Below the pieces are notes generated by a model that was not told the origin of the DNA, ran no database searches, and was given only the letters and a program-made list of their open reading frames with translations. 64,000 bases of DNA from NCBI GenBank assembly GCA_963170055.1, contig CAUJGJ010000444.1, forward strand, positions 7,700,618-7,764,617, given 5' to 3'. This stretch comes from Halisarca cf. caerulea. Its lineage: Eukaryota; Porifera; Demospongiae; Chondrillida; Halisarcidae. Below are positions 36,517 to 49,700 of the stretch, in pieces; the first letter of the stretch is position 1; each line of letters opens with the position of its first letter. The position numbers and the translations under genes were made by a program.

Positions 36517-38832
36517 ACCGTATACGGGGAAAGTTTTCGCGGAGTAAAACTTTTGTGAATTCCTAGATTTCATGATTTTCGCGAAAAAACTTTTGCGAAT
36601 TGCTGCATTTCAACAGGTGAACTGGCATTATGACAACTGCATGTGGTGTGAAATACATGATACTTGTGAACAGGCAGTAAAGGTTTGTTTGATGTTATGT
36701 AAAATGCCAAGAATGACATTGACTATACATAACAAGTGAAGAAAGAACTGGTAGTGAACTTAAGGAAAGGGTGCAACATTTGTGCTATCCTCCTGCCTTG
36801 GTCTGCTGCATTCAGCAGAGCACTCCACCACATCGGAACAGGAATACATGTAGATCATTAGAAATATGCACCACTGTTATGCCAAGAATGACATTGACTA
36901 TACATAACAAGTGAAGCAAGAACTGGTAGTGAACAAGGAAAGGGTGGAATGCTTGCGCTATCCTCCTACCGTGGTCTTCCGCATTCACCACATTGGAATA
37001 GGGATGTATGTAGATCACTAGTAATATGCACCACTGTCACATAGCACAGATACAGAATACATTAGAGATAGTTCCATAAAAAAATGTTATACAAAGACTT
37101 AGTGCCAGGGGTCACTAAATTATTACCTAGAGTTACAAATTGGTGATATTTCATAGGTGTTATTAAGATAATTTATTCAAATCTATTATTATATCTTGGC
37201 CACCCCAAATTTGCTATCTTCAAACCAGCAGCTATAAAAAGAGAATGAATTGTGTACTAGTACAGTAGCTACATAGAGGAACCCATGAGAGCATGTTTAT
37301 CATGACAATATTCAAGACATCACCATTTGAGCAAGACCAATTGACCATGGAGACTAATTGATGCGAGCCAAGAAGAAATGTATCAATATGACTTGGATCT
37401 GCTGAACAGCACTGAGAATGAGACAACAAAGATTAAAGAAGAAAAGCCAGGTTTGTTCACAAGATACCCACAAAGAATTTCCCAACATTCATGCTATTAT
37501 GTTTCACTTGTTGGTTCTTTCAGAGTGTGACAATTGTAGTGATCCAGCAGGAGTTTCTATGAGGAGTGTGCCTGCTGCTATTGCAACCAATGCTTAGTCT
37601 TGAGGCACAAGCACTTCCAAGAAACAGGGTCATCACATAACTTCTCTAAACAGCAAAGACTCTCCTGTACCTCAATGTGCAGCTGAATGGCCTGCAAACT
37701 GTGGGTGGAGAAGACTGCTGACAATGTGGTCAAAGAATGCCCACAGGTAAGAGGCTATGTACCATATATAGCATTTCCATACATTTAATTATTTTGAATG
37801 TATAGGTTCACTACCAGCATTCAGAGAGATTGAACAAAGGGTGCTGCCAAGTACATCGTGCATTCACAGCGTGATGTTCATTGCATATGTAATTCCATCT
37901 GCGGGCAGTGCTGAGGATGTAAAAGCACTTTTCTATGTATGTGTTTTGCAGAAGGGGGAGGGTGGCAAGAGTCCTCCTGACAAGAGGAACAATTTTGATT
38001 CAGTCAGTTTTGGTCAGTATTAGAGACAATTTGCAACTCACAATTTGGTCCAATCACATGAGTCTACTCGTGTTGCACCAAATGATCTGCCACATGGTGA
38101 AAGTTAAATTTCAATTCACCATGACTTGATGCCTTCCAGGGGACCAAAAAGTAGTCCACACAATGTAGTTTTAGTTTGAAATGCACACAAAATTATATTA
38201 CTACATATATGAGACTGTATGAGACTCCCTATCAATATTCAAATCAAGACACTGTAAAATAATATAAATATTGTTTCCATTATCCTTTAAGTGCTATCTC
38301 CTCATTTATATTCCACTAAGACACCATTACTAATAATATTAGCTAACACTTTCTATGAGGTGAAGCAGAGGATTGTCATCTCCAAAATGACATTCAACCA
38401 ACACATTGTAGGAAAATATTGTTATGTTCTTTAATTATTATTCAAGATTTCATGATGGGTATAGGGAAAAATTAGTGCCCCCAACACTAATCTTCCTGCT
38501 ATATAGGGGAGAGATCTAGTACCCACCAGCACTAGATCTTCCCTGTAGTAGTGGGAAGAACCAGTGTCCCTAGTACAAAATTTTCCCCTAACCCTAACCC
38601 TAAATCTTCCCCTGTAATAATGGGAAGATCCATGTCCCCAGCACTAATCTTCCCACTATATAAGGGAGAAATCCAGTGCCCACCAGCACTAAGCTCCTTT
38701 TATATACGAGAGGAATAATATTAATACACTGGCATTTGATGTTATTTCATCTTGACCCATTAGGGTTGTGATGTTTTCATCAATGTGTGTACTGGTGGTA
38801 TACATCATAATGTAAAATGAAACACACACACA

Positions 38833-38876
<44 letters not shown>

Positions 38877-41800
38877 CAAAATATGTATCAATACATACCC
38901 CTGGTGCATCCAGCTCTCTCACAATGTGTTCTTGTTCACTGAACCACTGAAGAGCCAGGTCAAGCGCAATGGACAACTGTGAATGGTGATAGAATAGAAA
39001 ACAACACAAGATGATGAATCATACCACAGAAACTACAGTCAATCTTAAGAATCCCATAGAACTATTACTTTCAGTGACACACGCCATATTGGTCTGCAAG
39101 GGTTTGAAAATGTATGTTCTTTCCTCTGTGTAGGGTTCTGTTTGGTTGCTGCCACAGTCGGTGGCTTGTTCTGGTAGTTGCTCTTATTCAATTGAGCTAT
39201 ATTCATTTGGGTTGTTGCCTTCATTTTCACCTGTCTCGGGTTGCCTTCGTTGGAGAACGAAGGATGGACATGTACTATAGAAATGATCCTAAAGAGTACA
39301 GTCTACATTTTCACCTGTCCTGGTGTCACTCAGTTGGGTTGTTTTTTCTCTTGCAACCGGTTTACTTTTGTTTACTATTTAGTGACTACACTATAAGTGG
39401 CATTCATTTGGTTCTTGTTTCTATATATTGGTATCCACCTGCATATATGGTGCATGGGTCAGCACCAGCTCTCCATGGGGTCGCTGGCATGCCTTCGTCT
39501 CATGGAGGCCTTATACTCTGCATTTTGGTTCGCTTTAAAGTTTGTCTGTTGCTATCATATATGTGCATTCATCTATTCCCTAGCCAATTGATGGCTCATT
39601 TATTTATTTATTTATTTATTTAATTATTTTCCTCTTGCTCTATCACATGCGGGCACGTTATTTGTTTTTACCAATGGGCATGTTGGACTATGGGCCTGCT
39701 GCTTAGTCTGGTTTCGCTGTGTGAAACAGTATGTACCAGTCTGCTATACGCTAACCTATTTAAGGTTAACTGTGTATGTGAATTTTTTGGATGCTTGGCA
39801 GTGCTAATGCTTGGCATTTGTTCACAGTTTCTCAGTTCATTAAGAGTCAGTAACTGTTGTTCTGGTTGTATTTGGGTCTTTTCAGCCCACATTTATATTT
39901 TTCTTTGTGCTATCTTGCATGCAGTGCCCAACCCTGCTACTCTTTCAGGTTTGGAGCCCACCTCCATGCCTCCTGGTGCATCGGACACTTCCTCATCTCT
40001 TGATCAGCCTCAATCTGGTCTTGTTCTAGGTGGGGGACTTCCATCAATTCCACCAGACTTGTTAAAGAAAGTCATCCAGAATGATTATGTGGAATTGTCT
40101 GATTTGCTACCTGAGCGCATTCAGGAAGTTTCCTTATTCGTAGACTCTAAGAGGAAGAAATCTCTGCCTATTGACAAGTTTGTGGATTGGGTCTTGGCTT
40201 TTACCACTTACAGCCATGCCTTGCTGTTAAAGAGTCCAGCTATAACTCCTGACCTTATTACTTTCATTGGCACAGTGGCTTGCCTGGCTCGGGACCATTC
40301 AGGATTAGCATGGGCTTCATATGAACGAAGCATCCGAGCTAACATGTTGGCTGACTGGTCACTTTCTTGGAGGAAGCTTGACCAAGAGGTTTGGGCTCTT
40401 GCCTTGGTGAGCAAGGGCAGTACCCATGCCAGCGGCAGCAATCCTTCCAGGAAAAGGTCTTCTACAGCATGTGGGACCTGGAATGAGGTAAATTTTGCCC
40501 TTTCAAGTCTTGCCACCTGGCTCATGTCTGTTCTGTTTGTTTTAGCCCCAAACACCAGGCTACTACTTGCCCTTCTTCCACTCCAAAGAAGCCAAACTAA
40601 TACCTGGAATATTATTCATCTCCAAGACATATGTAAAGTCATGCATTTGCTATATCACTTTTATGGCTTATAATTATCTAGTCCGCTGCAACTGCATTCA
40701 TTCTTGTTATTGTTATTACTTATCCTCATATGTACGTATTCATTCTGTTTACCTCAATTTTCCCCATTTACTGTAATTATCATTTAATCTTCCGTGGTTG
40801 CTCTTGATGTCAATGCATATTATAATTTGGCATATATACGTTAATTTGTTATTCTATTACAATATTATTATTCATGTCTTTATGTTATGGTTATATAATT
40901 CCTTGGTATTATTTACTATAATATTGTGTATTTGACAATGTACGTATCTACATTTGCATTCATTCTTTCTGTTATTAACCCTTTATCTTGCACGGAACAA
41001 TATTTTGACTCTACTGATATTCTTACACGATTGTGTAACCTTGGCCGATTTCAAAACGGATAACGTCATTTGATAGAGCTTTTTGTACTTCATCCATTTG
41101 TACAGTTTCATAGCTATAGCATATGTATAATGTGAGATATGAGCCATAGAAGTGTTAGCGTATACAAAAATATTCGTGAATATACTAATTATGCGCATCA
41201 TGAATATTATAATGAGCCAAAAACGCGGAAATGGCTTCATGGATTGCACAGAAGAAAGCTGATTTTGCTTTAGTTTCGCTGCAAGATCAGGGATAATTCT
41301 TATAGATTCAGTTTTTTAGAAAGGGAGTGTCATTTCGTGACTGGTTAGAGTGCTCAAATTCAAGGCGTTTCTGTGTGTATTCCTCGAATGCGAAGCAGAA
41401 GTCGGTAATGTTTGGAGGATGTCTTTGTGAGCATAAAGAAGCTTTCAAACAGATATTTCAGTCAATAAACAAAGAACAAGAAATAAATGGTATAGCAAAG
41501 ATTTATACGCAAATTCGTTCACGCAATGTTTGTTATTCCTTTGCCGTCTTTGTTCTTTGTTAACTGGCAAAAGAAGCAAAATATCCCTGAAAATCAGCCG
41601 AAAGGTGTTATCCTGTAGCTTTCTGCCCAAAACAAAACAGTTTCCATCAGTAACGTCCAAAATCGAAGCAGTTTTCCAACTCTAAAGTTTGCAGACAAAA
41701 TATTGTTCCGTGCAAGATAAGGGTCACACGAAAAAATGTAACGCGTACGAAAAAGGGTTAATTACTTATTTAATTTGGCCATGCTTTGGTCACCTTGATA

Positions 41801-44800
41801 TTCGGTGATTATAATTTAGTGTTACCCACCTTTCATTGTTAGGTGGTGGTTTCATCCCAACTTGCTCCTGTGTGGCCCCTTTGTTAGCCACTCGCTTTTT
41901 AAATTTGCAAAAGCTGATCCATTCTTCTCGTCTACGTGGGTGTGTCCTGCCTCCTTCAGCCTTTAGTGTGTCGACTCCGCTCTGTTTGGAGGCTTGGGAG
42001 AGTCATCTTTCACATCACCCTAATCAGATCTGGGTTGCTGGCTTGCTTAAAGGCCTTGTAGAGGGTGTTTGAGTTAGTTTCCATCCCAACTCCCCTGTGA
42101 AACCTCGCCATTCCAACATGCATTCTGCCGCTGAACACCCTTCAGTTGTGCAGGCATATATTGATTCTGAGGTTGGTGCCTCTCGCCTGGCGGGTCCCTA
42201 TCCCATCCATTCAATTTCCAATCTGATGGTCAGTCGTTTTGGGGTCATTCCAAAACATCATAAACCAGGCAAGTGGCGTCTGATTGTTGACCTCTCCTCC
42301 CCAGAGGGCTTCAGCGTTAACGATGGGATCGCTGCTCCTGATTGCAGCATGATTTATTCCTCGCTTGATGACGCTGCTAGGTTTATTCTGTTAGCTGGAA
42401 AAGGGGCTCTCTTAGCCAAAACTGACATAGCCAATGCTTTCAGGATCATTCCGGTGCACCCTGATGATCGACATTTATTGGGTATGCGTTGGAAGAATAG
42501 TGTCTACGTAGACACCAGACTGCCATTTGGGCTCCGTTCTGCCCCCATTTTGTTTAATGCTTACGCTGATGCCTTAGAATGGATCCTACATCAGCAGGGA
42601 ATCACATCAGTCCTTCACTATTTAGATAACTTTCTGGTGATAGGCTCTCCAGGTTCATCACAATGTTCTGATTTTCTCCAGATCATGCTTTCTACATGCT
42701 CAATGCTTGGCGTTCCTTTGGCCAATGATAAAATTGAGGGCCCCACATTGTGCTTGCCCTTCTTGGGAATAGAGTTGGATACCGTTTTAATGGAGGCCAG
42801 GCTCCCTCAGGATAAGCTGGACAGACTTGTACTGGAACTGTCCACCTGGCAGTCCAAGAGGGCCTGTACCAGAAAAGATCTTGAGCACCTCATTGGCTTA
42901 CTCCAGTTTACTTGCAAAGTAGTCCCTCAAGGGAGGCCTTTTGTACGGCGCATGATTGACCTGCTTTGCATGGCTCATCAACCGCATCATTTTATTCGCC
43001 TTAATTCAGCCTTCCGCTCTGATCTGTTGTGGTGGAAGACTTTTGCGGAGTCATGGAACGGGATCTCGTTGCTGTCAATGGGCAACGCAGTTACCCCTTA
43101 TGTGAATGTCTTTTCTGATGCTTCGGACAGTTTTGGTTGTGGAGCGGTTTGGGGCACTCTGTGGTGTCAAGGTGAGTGGCCATTGTCCTGAAAGGATGTA
43201 AACATTATGGCTAAGGAAATGGTTCCAGTGGTGGTTGCTTCTGCCCTGTGGGGCTCCCATTGGTCTAGCCACCATGTTTGTTTCCATGTCGACAACTTGG
43301 CTGTTGTTGCAGCTCTGAACAAGGGTTCTTCCAAGGAACCCCTCTGGCATTGTTATGCACCTTTTGCGCTGTCTCTTTTTCTTTGCGGCCCATTATAGGT
43401 TCACCTTTCGTGCTGCCCATGTCCCTGGTCATTGCAATGTCATTGCCGATGCCATTTCGCGTAACTACCCTTTTTCTTCCTTTTCTAACCAGATGACACA
43501 ATTGCACCCAAATCCCTGTCCAATTCCTCCAGCCACTTGGTCCCTGCTTGTCGTCAACATGCCAGACTGGACATTCAGCGAGTGGAGGGAGCTCTTCAAA
43601 GCTTCTATCCTCTAAGCCTTTCTACTTCTACCCAGAAGTCTTATAGTACTGGTCAGAAGCGATTCCTTTCTTTTTGCAAAGATCATAGCCTCTCTCCTCT
43701 CCCTCCTTCGGAACATACTATACTGCTATTCTTAGCCCAACTTGGTTTTGATGGTTTACCTCTGGCTACTATGCAGAGCTATATGTCTGCAATTCGTAAT
43801 CTATTACTCCACAACGGTCTCTCCTCTTTTGACCTGTATACCCCTAAAGTTAAGCTGGTGTTGCGTGGCATCAAACGCGGGAAGGCTTCTGCCCATTCCA
43901 ACCCTCTCCCCCGTCTACCCATCACTCCAGACATTCTGCTGCAGCTTAAAAATGTCTGGTCAAGACAGCCTATTCCCATGACCATCTTATGCTTTGGGCC
44001 GCAGTTTGTACTGGATTTTTTGGTTTTTTGCGAAGTGCAGAATTTACTGTGCCTTCCTTGGCCCAGTATGACCCTTCACGTCACCTGTCCTTTCGTGATG
44101 TCCACCTCTCTGCATCAGTTCCCATTTCTACCATCTCTATTACCATCAAGCATTCAAAGACAGATCACTTTTATCAGGGTGTTGATGTTTTCCTTTCCCG
44201 TACCAAGGCTTCATTATGTCCAGTTTCAGCACTTCTGGACTACTTATCCATCCGGGGCAAGGCCAATGGTCCTCTCTTCTTATTAGCCTCTGGGAAGCCA
44301 TTGTCTCGGGACAGAGGTCTGTTCAGCCTTGTCTAGAGCTGGGCTAAATACTTTGGATTATTGCAGCCACAGCTTTAACGGCTGGCATTTCAGATGTCAA
44401 AATTAGATTGCTGGGTCATTGGGAGTCCGATGCCTATAAGCTATATCTGTGCACTCCTCGTGAGGAGCTAGCATCTGTATGTTCTTCTTTGGCTAACTGC
44501 CATAGTTAGTTACTCATGGTATTGTCAGTGCAGTTGTTTGTTTATGTCATCACATACATCTTTATTATATTTGTTTGTCTGTTTGTTTGCTTTTCCATTA
44601 ATTCTCTTCATGCATGTCACATGTTTATACCGGCCTTGCAGTGGCAATGCATGGTTCTTTCTTGTGTTGCATGGGTTCCTGATTCAGGTCATGCTTTACC
44701 TATATTTTAATTATTTCAGTGTCCTTCAATTGATTTTTCAATTATAGTGAGCTCTTTCATCTGAATGACTCTTCGTCTTGGGGGAGCTGGCCTCCACTTC

Positions 44801-46716
44801 GTGCACTGCTCGCTTGTACTCCCATTTAGTCATTAGGCCAGCTTGTGGCAGTGTGCAACTGGTTCCACTATACCAAGACATGCTGAGTCACATTATCCAG
44901 CCTGGTGATGGGATGACGTGTATAGGCTACACATATTATGCATGGCATATAGAGGCTTTTTGCATGACCTCTTACTCTTATACATAATTGCCGGGTTGGC
45001 ACACATTCTACAATTATCAGTTAAGAGTGGCTTATCCTGCCATCTGCTTAATTGACATACTTGGTAATTTTGTCATCTCATCACTTATTACAAGCTTATA
45101 AGGCTGATTTAATGTAAGATTCGTAATCACCGCATGCCCTGGCCTTCCGCCAGCTTATTGCTCCAATGGTGCTTTAGCTGAAAGGCATTTAGGTGACCAG
45201 GACTCAGTCAGGTTACCAGGCTAAGGCGGTTTGTGTTCTTCGGGTTGGAATCTTCCCTTCACGGTAAGTCACAAGGTATCAATTGCTAATTAGGTGAAGC
45301 GACCGATCTCATTGGTGGCTCTCAAAAATCCATTGCAAATGAAGTCATTAAACAAAGTTTAAGTGCAGGTTAAATGGAGTTAATGACGTAATGCCCCAGC
45401 AATAGCCACCGAAGGCAAAATGTCGGGCTACACATCCATTCGCCAATTTCACCCAATCCGTTCAAACCATTATACAGAATCGATAGTGACAGCGTCCTTA
45501 ACAACTAAATCAGTTTCTTGAAAGTGCAACTTCGCTAGGGTTTGAAAATACATTATGGGCTACTTTGACATGAACTGTTGATATGCAGAAGTAATAATAT
45601 TATGGTCATGCGCACACAATGGGTCACACAAACATACTGTATTATGGCTCACATAGGCAAAGGACCACACTGAAACATATAGCAGATCACACAGAAATAC
45701 TTCAGAAATGGTTTCACATAGACAAGTGTTGGAAGTGGGATAACATGGAATAGTGATGTAGGGGGGTGGGGTGGGGGATAACACAGTATAATGATATACG
45801 TAGATGACTGGTTGCAGTAAGTGCGGAGTTAGTGCTAGCTAGGTGGTTGTAGGGTAAGTCTGTCATGCCTGAGAGACATAGCCATCTTCGCCAATAAAAT
45901 GACATCTGTTGAGTGACACAAACATACCTCAAATGCATCCAGTAATTGCAATAAGGAGGAGACTTCTTTGTTGAGATGTTGCGAAAGTACAACCAGTTCG
46001 CTGTGAACAAGATCAACCTCAAACATTCGACTGTGGCGACCAAGCTCACCTGCTCGTTTCAGTGAGCTCACACGAGTAAAATGAATGCTTGTTTCACCTT
46101 TCAGAAACTGGAAAGTGGCAATATGCAAAGAATGTCAGAATTTAAGGAGTGTCACTGGACAATTACATTGGTAACCAAACACCAAGATTACCATATGACA
46201 GGAAAGTTTGGCAAGATAAACGTTTGCAAATACAGTTAAACCTTGTTATAATGAACCCTGGATACAATGAACAAACATAGATCATAGAATGTACATCTAT
46301 TAACTCTATCGTAAATGAACCCTGATGTAGTGAACACCTAGTCTAGGGTACCCATCTTGGGTTGGGTCTGGCGCAACACCCCTAAAAACACGTTCCATCA
46401 TGTGCACTTATCGCGAGTTTTTAACTGCAAATTTGGAACATGGCCCTAAAAAGCTGCAGCATCCGTGAACTCAAAGTGGAATAGAGGGAGGCGACTTTAG
46501 GCCTACTTAAGGGAAAGATGTTTTCGTATCACTTCCAACAGGTTATGGCAAGATGATGATCGTTCCTCTACTGCTGTGCTTGTTTGATCATCCATTTGGT
46601 CTGTCGGATCCATTTAGTATAGTAATTTGTGATAGTCTGCGTATTTCGCTGATATTAGACCAGAAATTAAGGCTATGTCAGTTAGGTCTGTCTGCAGAAA
46701 CCACATGTCATTCTAG

Positions 46717-46781
<65 letters not shown>

Positions 46782-49700
46782 CAACAGGATCCTTAGTACA
46801 ATATTATGTTAAATTGAAATTGAATTTGAAAAGAGCACTCTTGGTACAAAACGCCATCATACCAGACATGCAAATACCATATTATGTGCCGTGAAATTGA
46901 GCAGGAGACATTCGTTATTATTTCATACAAAGAAATATATAAGGAGATCGAAAACACCACTCCCAAAATCACTGTACACTTTAATATAGACTATTTACAA
47001 GTGTTGTATGCAATACAGTGGTACCTGGTTTGACAGATCACTACCATGAGCGACCATTTCTTTTCAAAGACCACATTTTCAGGCACCGACATTCAGTAAT
47101 ACATTTTTACCTTTGAAGAATGACCACCTGTAAAACGCAACCAGCGACCAGGGTAAGTGGTTAAAAATAAGACGAAATTACCTGAATTAAGCGACTATTT
47201 TTGGAGAACTTCTCATAGAATATTAGTATAATCCTTCCTCCCACAAACGCAAGTGTTCTTTGCCTTTAATAGGTTACAAGAATAGTTGCAATCGAAAGTG
47301 CGGATATAGACGGGCGGCCATTTTATTCCCATCTCATAATAAATTATGGCCAGTTAGAGCTGGAGCACTGAGGGAAATTAAAGGGAAGTGTCCTATCTTT
47401 ATAGAAGTATGGGGTAAAATTGTCTAGAGAGCAGAAAAGAATGTATAAAGGGTTATAAAAGCATGTCCTCACTTATATAAAATACTTGAGTACACTTAGT
47501 ATTATTATAATACCTATTTTAGGTGAACCTCTAATGAGAGACCACCTGTCTTGAGAGACTGCTTATTTTGGAACCATGGGGTGGTAATTGGAGAATGATT
47601 TGTGCGAAGCAAGCAAGTTCCTGCTCATCTTTGCTGAAGGAAGCAGCAGATCGATGGTACAGCCGTTGCTAAGGGGTGTGTGTGACTACTTCAAGTGTTA
47701 GATTGCTTATCGAGTAACAACGGAAGTAGTTAGGAGTCGAGCATTGACCAATCAAAACGCGCGATTTTCCTAGCCCACTCTATGGTTAAATAGAGACGGG
47801 CTAGCTATAGCTCGAGCTAGCTAAACTACTTCACAAGGTACGAGCGTTTGTTCTGCCGTTTTATCTATGGTTCTGCTTCGGAAGAAGTTTAATTTGAACA
47901 GGTACCACTGTAATATGTTCTACATGTAGGGAGACAGACGGAAGTGATATGATCTACCATAGTCTATGGATCTGCTAACTAAAAGCGAGTGTTGTAGGAA
48001 TTGTAGTCATCATCATCATTGCTTTCAGTCACGCACTACCAAGATCGCAGTACACGCCAAGCAATGGCCTTACCGAGTCCAGCTACAAAGACGACCCCTC
48101 CCAGGTCAATGAAGTACAGTAAAACATCAATGATCAGTCCCCATGTATGTTCAGACGCTGTATTTTTAAAACCTGTGAGCGAATTGGCTAATGTCTAGTA
48201 TAAATGAAAAGCACACATACTTCAAACAGCTATTTACTCCACAGAAGCGATTTTACTCTTATCTTTGCTGAGCTATGAGCATAGAACCAACTGACCGAAA
48301 ACCAGCAAAGATCGGGCAAACCAATGTACTATCGGTCTTCAGATGATACTTCTCAGAGAAGCACCTGATACAACCCTTGTAACTGTATTCAAGAGCAGTA
48401 CATGTGTTCTTCAAACTGAGGAAGTTTGGTAGTTCTGCAATCAGTAGTCGATGCGATATAGCTTCTAAACTTGGGTTGTGTAGTACAATCAAATATTGGG
48501 AATTTCTGCAATGATTTGTTAACAAGTACGGCACAAGAAATAATAAAGTGGACGTTTGACTAAAAATTACACCCATAATTGTTGCTGTAAGAAGGTGTAA
48601 GTACCTATAAAAAACGTCCTGTAATACGCCCTGTAGAAATTCTTACGGATACGTGATCAAATTACCCGCCCATCCTTATAGTGCTTCACACGTTAAGGCT
48701 GTTTGTGAATCCCCTTGAGGTGAGATTGAAGAGCTTAGGAGTTTGTCGGTGTTGTTTGCAAACGATGGTGTATTTGGATTACTTGAAGCAGAGTCAATCA
48801 CTTCTGCCTCTTGTGTGAAGGACACAAAGCAACGAAGGCCGCAGTGGACAGTGAAACAACAGGGGAAGAATGAAAGCGTGTTCTTCAAGAGAATGGGATT
48901 CACGTTTGTGCCAGAACCGCAGTAGAGTGGAGGAAGAAGTTAGGATGGACAACCAAATCTACCAGGCAAGAAGGCTAAATGCTTATGTAGGCATAATCAT
49001 GTACTGTGGCCAATTTCTAGAAAGAATTATATCTTGACTCGACCCAAAACTATCAAGTTTCTATCAAGAGTACGTCTAATAGTATATAGTACGTACTTGA
49101 TAGGTAAACCCATAGATACTCAACCCCCTATTACAGTGCGAGTGTATTTTTACCAAGCACCCAAACTAGACTAAGTGTCCTATCTGTATGATAAAATTTT
49201 ACTTACACACTTAATCTGTTAGGAAGCACACATTAAGAATCATTTCACTTTGTTTCATCAGAGTGATCAGAGAAAAAATGTTGCAAAAAGACAGGAATGG
49301 GCCTTGCAGAACAAGGACATGATATTTGAAGACATCATTTATACTGATGAGACAACGGTTCAAATGGAATCTCATAGAAGACTCTGCTTGTATAAGCATG
49401 GGCAGAAGCCTCGTTACAAACCACGTATGGGCAGGCATCAGCTTTAGAGGACCAAAAATTCTGTACATCTTAGAAGGAAAGATGAATGCGCCAATATTCA
49501 TAGAAATACTCAAAAAGTCGTTACTCCCTTTCATCAAGGATGTCTACCCAGATGGCCACAGATTTGTCCAGGATAATGATCCTAAACATTGTTCATTGGC
49601 TGCAAGACAATTCTACGAGGAGTCGGGGATAATGTGGTGGCCAACTCCACCTGAGTCACCAGACCTCAACCCTATCGAGATGCTCTGGCATGTATTGAAG

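Larger units (their letters stand above)
39100..45300 (+). mobile_element. DIRS-type tyrosine-recombinase retrotransposon, decayed, antisense in a beta-spectrin intron
   Basis: Order on plus: non-coding leader, Gag, reverse transcriptase with RNase H, tyrosine recombinase. This combination is diagnostic of DIRS/Ngaro elements, which integrate with a recombinase instead of an integrase. Terminal repeats could not be mapped, so the edges are approximate. It fills most of the 7-kb intron between exons 46107-45928 and 38976-38899. A piggyBac-like element is inserted between Gag and RT. Confidence 0.82.

Noticed and set aside
39114..39900. 169-aa hydrophobic ORF and the first part of the 39690 ORF
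   Set aside because: Composition reflects T-rich leader DNA of the DIRS element; no domain, and Gag similarity starts only near 39950.
48676..48903. Minus-strand Ser/Asn-rich frame as another beta-spectrin exon
   Set aside because: Ends in a stop in the middle of the gene and no phase-compatible neighbour was found; kept only as a note.
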